A stretch of 64,000 nt of DNA from an uncultured Anaerolineae bacterium (GCA_934216615.1 CAKQCB010000002.1:248001-312000); one strand, 5' to 3'. Positions 8,009 to 17,731 are shown, numbered from the stretch's first letter. Program-made: numbers and translations. The notes: generated by a model not told the origin, from the sequence alone.

Positions 8009-9172
8009 CTAAGTTTCATATAATAAATATTCATTTCGATGGCTTGAAAATGTGTTTTTGACGTGTTCCCAAGAAGCGGTGATCTCACTGACGCTCACGC
8101 CTTTTTCAATATCTAACCGAATCTGCCGTGTGCCTAACAACAGATCAAAATGGCGGGCTTCGTTCTCACTCCATGCAAACTGTTCAGGGTACCATTCACG
8201 TATCAACGCGATGATGCCTAACCACACCCGCACCGAACGATACGAATACGGCTGTAAAATATGCGCTTGTACGCCAGAACACACTTCGCCTACGTATTTC
8301 CCCATATTCGGCTGGAACACAATCGGACGGAAACCCACGCCATGTTCCCAGTATTCATCATTTAAACGGTTGGCTAAACGGTCACGATCCAGCCAAGGCG
8401 CGCCGACAATTTCAAACGGTAATGTCGTCCCGCGCCCTTCAGAAAGGTTTGTCCCTTCGATCAAACATGCACCAGCGTAATGCTGTACATTCACAAAGTG
8501 AGGCAAGTTTGGCGAAGGCGGAATCCACTGCATGCCTGTATCTTGCCACGACATATAACGGCGTAAAGCCGCACATGGGATCACCTCTAAGTCGGCGGGG
8601 GTGGGGTTCCATACAGTGTTGATCATCCGCGCCAGTTCGCCAATCGTCATGCCATGCTGAATCGGAATCGGAAAGCGTCCTACAAACGAGAACATATCTT
8701 CGTCGGGCATATTCCCATCAATGCGGTCGCCCAATGGGTTGGGACGATCCAAAACGACAACCGAAATCCCCATCTCGCCCGCCGCTTCCAACACATACGA
8801 GAGCGTCCAAATATAGGTGAAGTAGCGCACACCCACATCTTGCAGGTCACAGACAATGACATCAATCCCGTTGAGCTGTTCGGGCGTAGGACGGTACGAG
8901 TCACCATACAGACTGTGAATCGGAATCCCTGTAGACCGATCACGGCTTGAAGGTACGGATTCGCCTGCGCGAGCACTTCCGCTAAATCCATGTTCAGGCG
9001 AAAAAATAGCGACGAGGTTCACCGCATGGCTGAGCCGATCAAACGTGCTGATCAATTCACGATCCACCCCGCTAGGGTTGGTCAATAACGCCACGCGACG
9101 ATTTTTGAGAATTTCAAAGTCACGTCCCATTAAAACATCAAGACCACTGAGCACCATCGGTCGGTTTACCAT
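8009..9172 (-). CDS. namZ: Exo-beta-N-acetylmuramidase (NamZ/DUF1343 family)
   Basis: The 387-residue protein is a DUF1343/GH171 protein; Bacillus subtilis NamZ in this family removes MurNAc from the non-reducing end of glycan fragments. Typical segments are FSPEHGFSGSARAGE, IHSLYGDSYRPT, CDLQDVGVRYFTYIWTL and LDRPNPLGDRIDGN. Unlike NamZ of B. subtilis there is no signal peptide, so it probably works in the cytoplasm. It overlaps nagZ by seven bases and precedes the serine hydrolase by 45 bases. Together NagZ and NamZ would break imported GlcNAc-MurNAc chains into single sugars from both kinds of ends. Confidence 0.9.
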   Translation of the reverse strand: MVNRPMVLSGLDVLMGRDFEILKNRRVALLTNPSGVDRELISTFDRLSHAVNLVAIFSPEHGFSGSARAGESVPSSRDRSTGIPIHSLYGDSYRPTPEQLNGIDVIVCDLQDVGVRYFTYIWTLSYVLEAAGEMGISVVVLDRPNPLGDRIDGNMPDEDMFSFVGRFPIPIQHGMTIGELARMINTVWNPTPADLEVIPCAALRRYMSWQDTGMQWIPPSPNLPHFVNVQHYAGACLIEGTNLSEGRGTTLPFEIVGAPWLDRDRLANRLNDEYWEHGVGFRPIVFQPNMGKYVGEVCSGVQAHILQPYSYRSVRVWLGIIALIREWYPEQFAWSENEARHFDLLLGTRQIRLDIEKGVSVSEITASWEHVKNTFSSHRNEYLLYET

Positions 9173-10734
9173 ACGGGCATCTCCACACTGAGTTTGCCTT
9201 GCGGAATGCTTTCACCCGTTAATACATCGGCGATGGCGCGAACCGAGGGCGCGCTATCCCCACAAGCGCACAACGCACCATCCACATGCGGAATGTGCAG
9301 GACATCATACGGGTTGCGTAACGCCAGTAACAACAATACCTTGCCCTGTGCGTGGACAGCTTCCGCAAGCTGTTTGGACTTTTGCAACTGCATTTCCAGT
9401 AAGTGAGCGTTACGGGTTGCCAGCACGACGACATCGACCGCATCGACCAACGCCAATGCGGTTTTCATCGTCTCTGGCCGTTCGTCGTCGGACATCATCG
9501 AGAATGTTTGTAATTGGGGCAGTTTTTCCGCCATGATACGGCTCAAGCTGGCTTTATCCCCGCCTTCTACCGCGCCACTATCCAACCATGAACCAAACTC
9601 GATCAAACCGATCTTGTGTGCATCTGTATCTAACGGGAAATAAGACGAAGGTTGCAAAACTACCACCGCTTCACGGGCGATGGCATCCATCGCGGCGCGC
9701 CGTTCGGGACTGCCGACCTTCTCAACGGAAAGGTTCACAGCGGGGTATGTTGCTTTTAACTTCTGAATTCGCTCAAAGGCATCTTCGACACGTTCAGAGG
9801 GTAGACGTCCGCTTTGTACTGCTTCGGTCAAAGCCGCAGAAACTTCTTCTTGCATCCGTCGTGTGTGGGAAAAGTGGATGAGGTCTGAGCCAGCTAAGGC
9901 CGCTAACACGGCGGATTCGCCCGCGCCCCAATGCCCGCTGACCGCTTTCATCTCCATACAGTCGGTACAGACTGCCCCAGTAAAGCCGATCTCGCCCCGC
10001 AGTAAGTCGGTCGAAATTTTCTTGGATAATGTAGAGGGGTAGTCAGGGTCTAACTGCGTGAACATCACATGGCTGACCATGACACAATCCGCCCCTGCAT
10101 CGACAGCGGCGCGGAACGGGATCAAATCTTGATTCCATAAGAAGTCGAGGTCTTCATCAATGACGGCTAACGCCAAGTGCGTATCGACGGGGGTATTGCC
10201 GAGGCCGGGGAAATGTTTGGGTGAAGCGATCACCCCATTGGATTGAAAGCCCTTGACTTCGGCAACTGCCAAACGCGCGACTTCATCTTTATCAGTGCCT
10301 AAAGAGCGGGTGCCCACCGTCGCGTTTTCGGTGCTGTGGGTGACATCCACAACAGGCGCATACACCCAATTGATGCCTAATTCACGCATTTCGGTAGCCA
10401 GCATCGCGGCTGTTTGTTCAGCGTATTCACTCGAACCTGTTGACGCAATCGCCATCGCCCCTGGGGATTCGGTAAAACCAAACTTTTCATGTAACCGCGC
10501 CACTGTCCCCCCTTCTTGATCAATCCCGATTAGAATAGGGGTACGCGCCGCTTCATGACACATACGGGTTAAACGCGCGAGCTGTGTCGGTGACTGCACA
10601 TTCCGCGCAAAGAGAATAATCCCGCCTATACGTCCTTCCGCTAACCATTCCAAAATGTAATCAGGGGGTTCTAAGCCTTCAAAACCCACAATTAGCATTT
10701 GCGCCGCTTTTTGCTCTAACGTCCAACTTGTCAT
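9166..10734 (-). CDS. nagZ: Beta-N-acetylglucosaminidase (GH3)
   Basis: A GH3 beta-N-acetylglucosaminidase of NagZ type, 522 residues. The GIDQEGGTVARL block, KHFPGLGNTPVDTH (residues 173-186, including the flexible-loop Asp-His acid/base pair) and the nucleophile aspartate in VCTDCMEM are present. An extra domain of about 170 residues follows the TIM barrel, as in two-domain Gram-positive-type NagZ. ATG at 10734 was chosen because GAGGA lies just upstream; an upstream extension of 19 residues is non-conserved. No signal peptide, so GlcNAc is removed from muropeptides inside the cell. It overlaps namZ. Confidence 0.93.
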   Translation of the reverse strand: MTSWTLEQKAAQMLIVGFEGLEPPDYILEWLAEGRIGGIILFARNVQSPTQLARLTRMCHEAARTPILIGIDQEGGTVARLHEKFGFTESPGAMAIASTGSSEYAEQTAAMLATEMRELGINWVYAPVVDVTHSTENATVGTRSLGTDKDEVARLAVAEVKGFQSNGVIASPKHFPGLGNTPVDTHLALAVIDEDLDFLWNQDLIPFRAAVDAGADCVMVSHVMFTQLDPDYPSTLSKKISTDLLRGEIGFTGAVCTDCMEMKAVSGHWGAGESAVLAALAGSDLIHFSHTRRMQEEVSAALTEAVQSGRLPSERVEDAFERIQKLKATYPAVNLSVEKVGSPERRAAMDAIAREAVVVLQPSSYFPLDTDAHKIGLIEFGSWLDSGAVEGGDKASLSRIMAEKLPQLQTFSMMSDDERPETMKTALALVDAVDVVVLATRNAHLLEMQLQKSKQLAEAVHAQGKVLLLLALRNPYDVLHIPHVDGALCACGDSAPSVRAIADVLTGESIPQGKLSVEMPVW

Positions 10735-10852
10735 ATAAAATCCTCGACTAAAAACTTCTTCCCAAAGTATATGTCTTAAATTGTCCAACATGACGCAGGT
10801 TGAGCGCGTTTTGATGCTCTCTCCCCATACAAAATAATTTCTCTAATGTGCG

Positions 10853-11998
10853 TTATTCACCAACGGTATGTAAATGGCTGGTTAACCGTTCCGCACCCTG
10901 TTCTGTGATCAAATAACCGTCTTCTAAACGAACCCCTGTGCGCCCTGCGAAATAGGTGCCGGGTTCTAACATGATTACCATGCCCGCCTGCAAAACTTCC
11001 TCACTGTACGGGGTGATGCGCGGGTTTTCATGCCCGCTCACGCCGACGCTATGCCCTGTGTGATGGGGATACACGGGATAGCCATGTTTCTCAATAAAGT
11101 TTCGCAAGGCACTGTCGATGTCTTTGGCAACCGCGCCCGGCCGAAGCAGGGAATAGCCTAAATCGAGGGCTTCTAAAATCACCTGTCGCATTTTGAGCTG
11201 TTCGTCGGTGGGTTCCGTTGCGTAATAGGTATTGCAGGAATCGCTCCAGTAGCCCTCATGAATGGTGCTGATGTCAACAATCACGCTGTCACCGGCTTGG
11301 ATTTCTAAATCCAACGGCCACCCGCCAATGTTATCTGGATCACGGCGACCGATCACCAAGTCATTCCCCATCGCCACCCGTTGACCTGCGGCGCGCTGTA
11401 CCCCTGTGTGAATCTCCGTCCACACGTCGATTTCGCGCAACCCGGGGCGGATGACTTCCCGCGCGATGCCATGAGCCAAGTCGGTCAGCGCAAAGTTACG
11501 GCGCAGTTTGTTGATTTCTTCCGCTGTTTTGATCGTCCGTAAAGGCTCCAGCCAACTATCCACCGCCAAAAATGAGACGGACACGGGCGCTTTCGCGCGG
11601 ATGGTTTCGATCATCCCCAACGGGGTGAAGTCCATCTCCACGCCGATGCGATCTGATACCCCTGCCGATTGAAGCACCGCTGAAAATTCAGCCCGTAAAT
11701 TCTCACCGGACTGAATCGGCCCATCAATACGGTAAGCGTTATAAGGCACCACCGTGATGTCATCATCACTCTGTAAAAATGCGGTTAACCCTGCATAGCC
11801 CGCCAATACAATCAGCCAGAAATGACCCTCGTTGTACCAAACCACCGCGGGGCCTGCGGCGAATAAATTCGTCCCCACTTGCACCGGAATAGCAACCCCC
11901 GTCAACCATTTTACGCTTTCGTGGCGTGTGAAAATCGCTTGTTTGATACCACGGCTTTGTAAAAGCGCATGGGTTTGGTCACGTTGTTGACGGTGCAT
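10853..11998 (-). CDS. M24-family metallopeptidase (Xaa-Pro aminopeptidase-like)
   Basis: The 381-residue protein has an N-terminal creatinase-like domain (about residues 1-150) and a C-terminal pita-bread catalytic domain. The five metal ligands of the M24 family are visible: Asp in VDISTIHEGY, Asp in WSDSCNTYY, His in HTGHSVG, Glu in MLEPGTYF and Glu in RLEDGYLITE. Such enzymes remove N-terminal residues, often before proline. It lies 118 bases upstream of nagZ and 170 bases after the substrate-binding protein gene, so it may have its own promoter. Use in trimming imported or stem peptides is a guess from context. Confidence 0.88.
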   Translation of the reverse strand: MHRQQRDQTHALLQSRGIKQAIFTRHESVKWLTGVAIPVQVGTNLFAAGPAVVWYNEGHFWLIVLAGYAGLTAFLQSDDDITVVPYNAYRIDGPIQSGENLRAEFSAVLQSAGVSDRIGVEMDFTPLGMIETIRAKAPVSVSFLAVDSWLEPLRTIKTAEEINKLRRNFALTDLAHGIAREVIRPGLREIDVWTEIHTGVQRAAGQRVAMGNDLVIGRRDPDNIGGWPLDLEIQAGDSVIVDISTIHEGYWSDSCNTYYATEPTDEQLKMRQVILEALDLGYSLLRPGAVAKDIDSALRNFIEKHGYPVYPHHTGHSVGVSGHENPRITPYSEEVLQAGMVIMLEPGTYFAGRTGVRLEDGYLITEQGAERLTSHLHTVGE

Positions 11999-12168
11999 CT
12001 TGTGGAATCCTTAAGAAATATTCAAGAAAATAAAGGACTTCGATTGTCTACCGTCTTGAACCGACTTGCAAGGTCATAACATAAGACGCTAAAGACGATA
12101 GAGCGCTTGCCATGTTTATACTGTCATTCGTTAAAACGGCAATATCTCCAATTTCCCATCCCAGCGCG

Positions 12169-13782
12169 CTACTCACTTTCCGCGAGATACGCATCATTCA
12201 CAATCAGCCAACCGTCAGGACGTGCTTGCCACACCACCCGATGGTTCACCGCATACTGCTGGCTTTGGAAATACAAACTCAGCCAAGGTGGGTCGGCGTG
12301 AAGGATGCGCAAAAGTTCATGGGTGAGTAAGTCTGTCTGCTCTACATCTCGGCTATTGAGCAGTTGAGGCCATAAACGCGCCCAATTCGGGTTTGTCCAT
12401 TCGGTGGCGTTGCTCAATAACGTAGGACGCGCCAGCGCTTGAAGGCTATACGGCGCGCTCCATGTGACGGTGTCGAAATACATCAGGAATAACGGGCCTA
12501 ATTCATGTTCTTGTAAACGGGGTAGATATTCTGTCGTCCAGTTGGGCATCTCTACATCAACCGCGACGCCAACCGCCTCGAACGCTTCGCCTATCCACTC
12601 CGCAATTTCGCGATCATTGCCAGAACGCCCCGTCGGAATTTGCAACGTCAATTCAAAGCGAATGCCCTCGTCATTAGGCGGGTAACCTGCGTCACTCAAC
12701 ATCTGTTCTGCCAATGCAGGGTCAAACGAAAAAGGTGTGATTTCAGACGGGATGCTGAGCGGATGTACGGACGAAGTCGCGCGTTCACACGGAACCTCTA
12801 AAACATCATCACAGAAAGCGGTCACGTCGAGCGCATATTGCAAACCTAAGCGCACCATCGGGTTTTGCAACGCTTGCCCCCCTAGCGTATCCTCCCAAAG
12901 ATCGCGTTGATTGAAGCCGATATATAACTGCCGTGTTCCCGAAACGATCTGCGTGCCGATGTCAGAATTCTGCTGGAAGATGTTGCGCTGGTTGCCCGAA
13001 ACCGACATGATATCAGTCTCGCCCGCCAACATCGCACTGACGCGGTTCCCGCCATCCGTCATCACCCACCATTCGATGCGGTCAAAATAATTCGGTCGCA
13101 GGGTAAATTCTGGCACGCGCTCCATGACCAAGTAATTATTATGCACCCACTCCACAAGGCGGTATGGCCCACTGCCAACAGGGTTTTCCATCGCTCTCGC
13201 CAAGGGAACGCCTTCATACGACTCGCGACAATGGATATACACCTGCGCGATCAAGCCTAGCGCGTAAACCGGCGGGCCGTCGATCACAATCACCAACTCG
13301 TTGGCATTGAGCGCATACGCATCGACATACAGCAGTTGTTCTAAGACCTGTCGGGTATTGCCTGTAAAGGCGTTGGCGGGGTCTGCCGCCCGTTGAAAAC
13401 TATACGCGGCATCATCCGCAGTGAGCGGGCTTCCATCTTGGCATGTGCGTCCAGACGGGATGTAAAAAGAATGTTCGCGCCCATCTTCCGAAATTTCATA
13501 CTCGGTCGCGAGATACGGCTCTAAACGTCCGCTTGCTGTGATTTCGTACAAGGTGGCAAACAAATGATGGATCACATTCCGTTCCGCCTGAAAATTGATA
13601 CTGGCTGGCTCAAGACCATCGACATCGACGCTCTGCGCGACGACTAAAACAGCAGGTTCGGGGGTTTGCGCATCGCTCATTGTTGGGCGAACGATTGACA
13701 GCGCCAGCATCATCACCATGATGGTGGTGGGCATGTACGACGAAGAAGATATTTTCATCATTAAATTCTCGAGCACCTTCAT
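12169..13782 (-). CDS. ABC transporter substrate-binding protein, family 5 (peptide/oligopeptide type)
   Basis: A 537-residue extracytoplasmic solute-binding protein of the SBP_bac_5 family, with an N-terminal signal peptide (hydrophobic stretch about residues 17-33, cut near MSDA-QTPEP) but no lipobox. Features include LFATLYEITASGRLEPYLATEYEI, the GRTCQDGSPLTADDAAYSF loop and NPVGSGPYRLVEW. It should deliver peptides or muropeptides to an ABC permease, yet no permease or ATPase gene is adjacent. Sitting at the head of the murein salvage genes, it is a good candidate muropeptide binder, similar to OppA/MppA. Start at 13782 is uncertain; an ATG pair eight codons later would give a more standard signal peptide. 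Confidence 0.88.
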   Translation of the reverse strand: MKVLENLMMKISSSSYMPTTIMVMMLALSIVRPTMSDAQTPEPAVLVVAQSVDVDGLEPASINFQAERNVIHHLFATLYEITASGRLEPYLATEYEISEDGREHSFYIPSGRTCQDGSPLTADDAAYSFQRAADPANAFTGNTRQVLEQLLYVDAYALNANELVIVIDGPPVYALGLIAQVYIHCRESYEGVPLARAMENPVGSGPYRLVEWVHNNYLVMERVPEFTLRPNYFDRIEWWVMTDGGNRVSAMLAGETDIMSVSGNQRNIFQQNSDIGTQIVSGTRQLYIGFNQRDLWEDTLGGQALQNPMVRLGLQYALDVTAFCDDVLEVPCERATSSVHPLSIPSEITPFSFDPALAEQMLSDAGYPPNDEGIRFELTLQIPTGRSGNDREIAEWIGEAFEAVGVAVDVEMPNWTTEYLPRLQEHELGPLFLMYFDTVTWSAPYSLQALARPTLLSNATEWTNPNWARLWPQLLNSRDVEQTDLLTHELLRILHADPPWLSLYFQSQQYAVNHRVVWQARPDGWLIVNDAYLAESE

Positions 13783-13895
13783 TGGGATACCTTGTCATGA
13801 ACCATCTTATGTCATCTCAACGTAGTTTGCTGATTATGACCAGACAGGTACAATCACCGAATTATTATCTTACGGCTTTGTTTTAGGAATAGGTT

Positions 13896-14822
13896 ATGCC
13901 TGAAAAAATCACTGGAATCTTCAACATTTTGGCAACTCCATTCGACGCGGAAAGAGCCATTGATTTTGTGAGCCTACGCCGTTTGGTTGACTTTCAAATT
14001 GATAAGGACGCCTACGGTTTAACTATCTTAGGGGTTTTGGGCGAAGCCGCAAAAATGACGGTGGATGAGCGCCGTCAAGTGATGGATACCGTCATTGAGC
14101 ATAATCACGGACGTGTGCCGATTGTTGTCGGCGTAAGCCATCCTGAAACGGAAACGGTCATCAGCTTGAGCAAAGCGGCATTTGCGGCGGGTGCGCAAGG
14201 GGTGATGATCGCCCCGCCCAAAGACATGAAAGAAGACCAAACCATCTACGCATTTTATGCCGAAATTGCCAGCGCCATTGAGGGTAACGTGGTGGTGCAA
14301 GATTTCCCCCCCGTCAACAATGTAATCATGTCGCCGGAACTGTTGGCGAAAATTGCGGAAGACATTCCCAACGCCCGTTACCTCAAATTGGAAGATTACC
14401 CGTTGATGGAAAAAATTTCATCCATCCGCAAACACACGGGGAAATTTGAAATCTTTGGCGGGCTTGGCGGGATGTATCTGCTAGAGGAGTTGGGACGGGG
14501 TGCCAGCGGGACGATGACAGGCTTTGCCTTCACTGAAATTCTGGTGGCGGTGTACCGCGCGTTCAAGGCGGGCAACCGCGCTCAGGCAGAACACATCTTT
14601 GATCACTATTTACCGCTCATACGCTTTGAGAACCAACCCATCATCAATTTGACGATACGTAAAGAGTTACTACGTCGGCGCGGGGCGATAGACACGGCGT
14701 ATCTGCGCAACCCCTTCAACCCCATCGATGCCAGCACACACGCAGAAATCGACTGGATTTTTGAACGGGTTGGCATCACCGACCCGACGCAAAAAATCAA
14801 CTTTGATGCGATCACCACTTAG
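13896..14822 (+). CDS. Dihydrodipicolinate synthase family aldolase
   Basis: A 308-residue member of the DHDPS/N-acetylneuraminate lyase TIM-barrel family. The Schiff-base lysine is K164 in YLKLEDYP, and the N-terminal LATPFDAERAID and GVLGEAAKMT stretches fit the family (the latter replaces the usual GTTGE). The altered phosphate/carboxylate loop argues against true DapA; a 2-keto-3-deoxy sugar acid or similar aldolase reaction is more likely. It is read divergently from the substrate-binding protein gene and is followed 42 bases later by an SDR gene, with which it probably forms an operon. Confidence 0.85.
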   Translation: MPEKITGIFNILATPFDAERAIDFVSLRRLVDFQIDKDAYGLTILGVLGEAAKMTVDERRQVMDTVIEHNHGRVPIVVGVSHPETETVISLSKAAFAAGAQGVMIAPPKDMKEDQTIYAFYAEIASAIEGNVVVQDFPPVNNVIMSPELLAKIAEDIPNARYLKLEDYPLMEKISSIRKHTGKFEIFGGLGGMYLLEELGRGASGTMTGFAFTEILVAVYRAFKAGNRAQAEHIFDHYLPLIRFENQPIINLTIRKELLRRRGAIDTAYLRNPFNPIDASTHAEIDWIFERVGITDPTQKINFDAITT

Positions 14823-14864
14823 GGATTTATCCCATTCAACTATAAACATGAAGGAGCATTTCTG

Positions 14865-15647
14865 ATGAATCTTGGATTACAAGGCAAAGTGGCGATGGTC
14901 GCTGCCGCCAGCAAAGGGCTTGGTTTTGGCGTTGCGCAAGCGCTTGCGCGCGATGGCGCAAAAGTCTCAATCTGCAGTCGCGATAGCGAAAGCATCGAAG
15001 TGGCGGCGGCAAAACTTCGTGAAGAAACGAATGCGGAAATCATCACCGCAGTTTGTGATGTGCGCAATGCGGGACAAGTTCAAGCGTGGACAGATCAAAC
15101 CGTGAGCGCATGGGGACAAGTGGACGCCCTGCTCGTCAATGCAGGGGGGCCACCTGCGGGGTACTTCAAAGAACTGACCGATGAACAATGGCAGTCAGCA
15201 TTTGAACTCACCCTGCTCAGCACCATTCGCTTGATCCGTTCGGTCATTCCCCACATGAAAGACGGCGGTTCCATTTTGACGATCACATCTTCATCCGTTC
15301 AAGAGCCGATTGAACGTTTGGGACTTTCTACTGTGATGCGTTCCGGCGTGGTTGGGTTGGTCAAAACCTTGTCGGATGAATTGGCGAAAGATCGTATCCG
15401 CGTTAACAATTTGATCCCCGGCCGTATCGACACGGACCGTGTTGCGCAGTTGGATGCAGGCGCCGCCAAACGGTTGGGCGTGAGCATTGAAGAAGTTCGT
15501 CAGCAATCGCTCACCAAAATCCCGTTGGGGCGCTTAGGAACGATTGAAGAATTTGGCGCGGCAGGCGCGTTTTTACTTTCGCCCGCCGCTCAATACATCA
15601 CGGGCGCCAGCCTGCGCGTCGATGGTGGACAAATGCGCTCTGTATAA
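14865..15647 (+). CDS. SDR-family protein lacking the canonical YxxxK
   Basis: A 260-residue short-chain dehydrogenase-like protein. The cofactor motif AAASKGLGFGVA, CDVRN and NAGGPPAG are conserved, and the ending ITGASLRVDGGQM is typical. At the catalytic centre, however, the usual Y-x-x-x-K is replaced: the stretch after TSSSVQEP reads LSTVMRSGVVGLVKTL, which places Ser and Arg where Tyr and Lys should stand. The NAGGPP subgroup of SDR proteins is known to vary here. It may therefore be a modified oxidoreductase or a non-redox enzyme. AAGGAG-type site precedes the ATG, 42 bases after the aldolase gene. Confidence 0.85.
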   Translation: MNLGLQGKVAMVAAASKGLGFGVAQALARDGAKVSICSRDSESIEVAAAKLREETNAEIITAVCDVRNAGQVQAWTDQTVSAWGQVDALLVNAGGPPAGYFKELTDEQWQSAFELTLLSTIRLIRSVIPHMKDGGSILTITSSSVQEPIERLGLSTVMRSGVVGLVKTLSDELAKDRIRVNNLIPGRIDTDRVAQLDAGAAKRLGVSIEEVRQQSLTKIPLGRLGTIEEFGAAGAFLLSPAAQYITGASLRVDGGQMRSV

Positions 15648-15776
15648 AGCGCATCCTCATTTTCCCCTCATAATCACCGCGAAAGCTCATCAAACACTTA
15701 CCGATCACGCCTTAAAAACTCAGGTTGTGGTCGGTATACTTTTACAGTATGTATTTCAATCTAAAGGAGCATGCAA

Positions 15777-17681
15777 ATGGCACTTAAAAAGATAGCCGCA
15801 TTCGTCGCGCTTTCCGCCGTAGCCATCCCCGTACTCGCTCAAGATTCAACCAATACCGTTTCTTTCAACAACATCAGTTTTTCCTACGATGAATCTTTGG
15901 GGGCAACACTTTCGATTCACCAATTCCCAGCAGATGACCCTGCTACCGCCTATCCAGGTGGCCCCACGCCCGCCCATACCAGCTTTAACTGGGGCGAAAC
16001 CAACGACCTTTTGAGCGGTGGCGCCGTGTATGTTTTTAACAGCGCCGAGTTTATGGAGTATCCAAACTATACAACGCAAGCCACTCAATTGAATGATCTG
16101 CTGGCGACCCGTCCAGATTTCACCGAATATCTGGCGAACGTACCAGACGGCGAAGGTTTGCCCTTCCTACCGACAGTCCCCGCATCCCAAGTAATCGCAG
16201 CGCAAGCGAGCTATCTGGATGTTGGTACAATTTCCGGTATCCGTTATTTGACGGTGTATGCACAAGATGTCTCGCCCTTCTCTGATATCAGCGTGCGTTA
16301 CACCTTTCAAGGCGTCACCGCAGAGGGTGCGTATGTTTCCGTCTACTTCCCACTAACGACAACGCTCTATCCCGCGTCACAACCTGCTGATTTTGATTAT
16401 GATGCGTTCGTCGCCACTGTAGATGCCTACTACGCCGAACAAGTGAACACCTTAAATACCGCCAGCGCGGATAGCTTCACCCCCTCGCTCACGGTCTTAG
16501 ATGCCCTTGTGCAGTCGATTCAAGTTGGCCCGGTGACCACCACCCCAGAAGTGCCCATCGTTGAAGCGACAGAAGAGCCGACTGCGGGTAATGCAGGGAT
16601 TTTAAGCGGAACATGGACGCTGGTTTCGTATGGTGACCCCGCCGCGCCAACAACGGCGGTCGCCAACAACCCCGCGACCATCACCTTTGAAAGCACTGGC
16701 GTGTCTGGTACATCCGGTTGTAATTCATTCGGGGGTAACTTTGCCTTCAGCGCGAACGTGGTTTCTTTTGGTGAAGGTTTAGCCTCAACCCTCATGGCCT
16801 GTGATGAAGCCTTGATGGCGCAAGAAGCCGCTGTCCTGAATGTATTGCAAGGGGATGTCCCATTTGCAGTCGATGGTAGTTCACTCGTCTTTACAGGCGC
16901 AGATGGCACCGTCTTAACCTATGTCGCCAACACCGCGAGTGGCGTCACTTTTGACCCGGGCGTGTTAGGTGGCACCGTTTGGACACTGACCGCTTATGGC
17001 GACCCTGCTTCACCTGTAGCCCCTGTCGCGGGGGTCACCTCAACCTTGAGCTTTGAAAGCACTGGCGTGTCGGGTACATCCGGCTGTAATTCATTCATAG
17101 GAAGCTTTTCTGTGAATGGCAACGTCATCACGTTTGGCGACTTGATCGCCACACTGGCCGCATGTGAAGAAGCAGTCATGGCGCAAGAGACTGCCCTGTT
17201 GGAACTTCTGCACGGGGATGTCAGCTTCACCGTTGAAAATGGCGCGCTGACCTTGACCAATGCCGACGGACAAACTGCCTCTTACACCTCACCTAGCGCT
17301 ACGGGCACAGGCATCACCCCCCCTGCGGTTGTTGATGCTGGTGCATTAGGGGGCACATGGTCATTGGTTTCTTACGGTGACCCTGCGAACCCTACACAGG
17401 CCGCCCCTGAAACCGCTTCGATTTTGGTCTTTGATACCACAGGCGTTTCGGGCAATTCAGGTTGTAACTCTTTCAGTGGCAACTTCACCTTCAGCGTGGA
17501 CACCGTGACCTTCAGCCCGCTGATCAGCACGATGATGGCTTGTGTAGACGACATCATGGCACAAGAAAATGCGATTTTCTCCATCTTACAGGGCGATGTT
17601 CAGTTTAGAGTGGCGAACGGCACGTTAACCCTCACCACTGCAGATGGCAACGTTCTAAATTACACCGCTGCCACAAGCTAA
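15777..17681 (+). CDS. Secreted protein with three META/HslJ-like domains
   Basis: The protein (634 aa) begins with a signal peptide cleaved near VLAQDST. After a unique N-terminal region of about 240 residues come three META-type domains, roughly residues 265-388, 396-505 and 523-634. Each carries the marks GTWxLxSYGDP, GVSGxSGCNSF and a MACxxxxMAQE segment, and each domain has two cysteines that could pair. META domains occur in HslJ, linked to novobiocin resistance, and in secreted proteins of unknown role. AAGGAG at 15764-15769 gives the best spacing to the ATG at 15777 rather than the one at 15771. It has its own terminator. Confidence 0.85.
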   Translation: MALKKIAAFVALSAVAIPVLAQDSTNTVSFNNISFSYDESLGATLSIHQFPADDPATAYPGGPTPAHTSFNWGETNDLLSGGAVYVFNSAEFMEYPNYTTQATQLNDLLATRPDFTEYLANVPDGEGLPFLPTVPASQVIAAQASYLDVGTISGIRYLTVYAQDVSPFSDISVRYTFQGVTAEGAYVSVYFPLTTTLYPASQPADFDYDAFVATVDAYYAEQVNTLNTASADSFTPSLTVLDALVQSIQVGPVTTTPEVPIVEATEEPTAGNAGILSGTWTLVSYGDPAAPTTAVANNPATITFESTGVSGTSGCNSFGGNFAFSANVVSFGEGLASTLMACDEALMAQEAAVLNVLQGDVPFAVDGSSLVFTGADGTVLTYVANTASGVTFDPGVLGGTVWTLTAYGDPASPVAPVAGVTSTLSFESTGVSGTSGCNSFIGSFSVNGNVITFGDLIATLAACEEAVMAQETALLELLHGDVSFTVENGALTLTNADGQTASYTSPSATGTGITPPAVVDAGALGGTWSLVSYGDPANPTQAAPETASILVFDTTGVSGNSGCNSFSGNFTFSVDTVTFSPLISTMMACVDDIMAQENAIFSILQGDVQFRVANGTLTLTTADGNVLNYTAATS

Positions 17682-17701
17682 ACAAGATCACCCTCAACAA
17701 T

Positions 17702-17731
17702 AAAAACACGGTCATGTGACCGTGTTTTTAT
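17702..17731 (+). terminator. Intrinsic terminator after the META protein gene
   Basis: A CACGGTC / GACCGTG stem with ATGT loop is flanked by A-run and T-run (AAAAA before, TTTTTAT after), 20 bases downstream of the stop codon. Confidence 0.85.
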
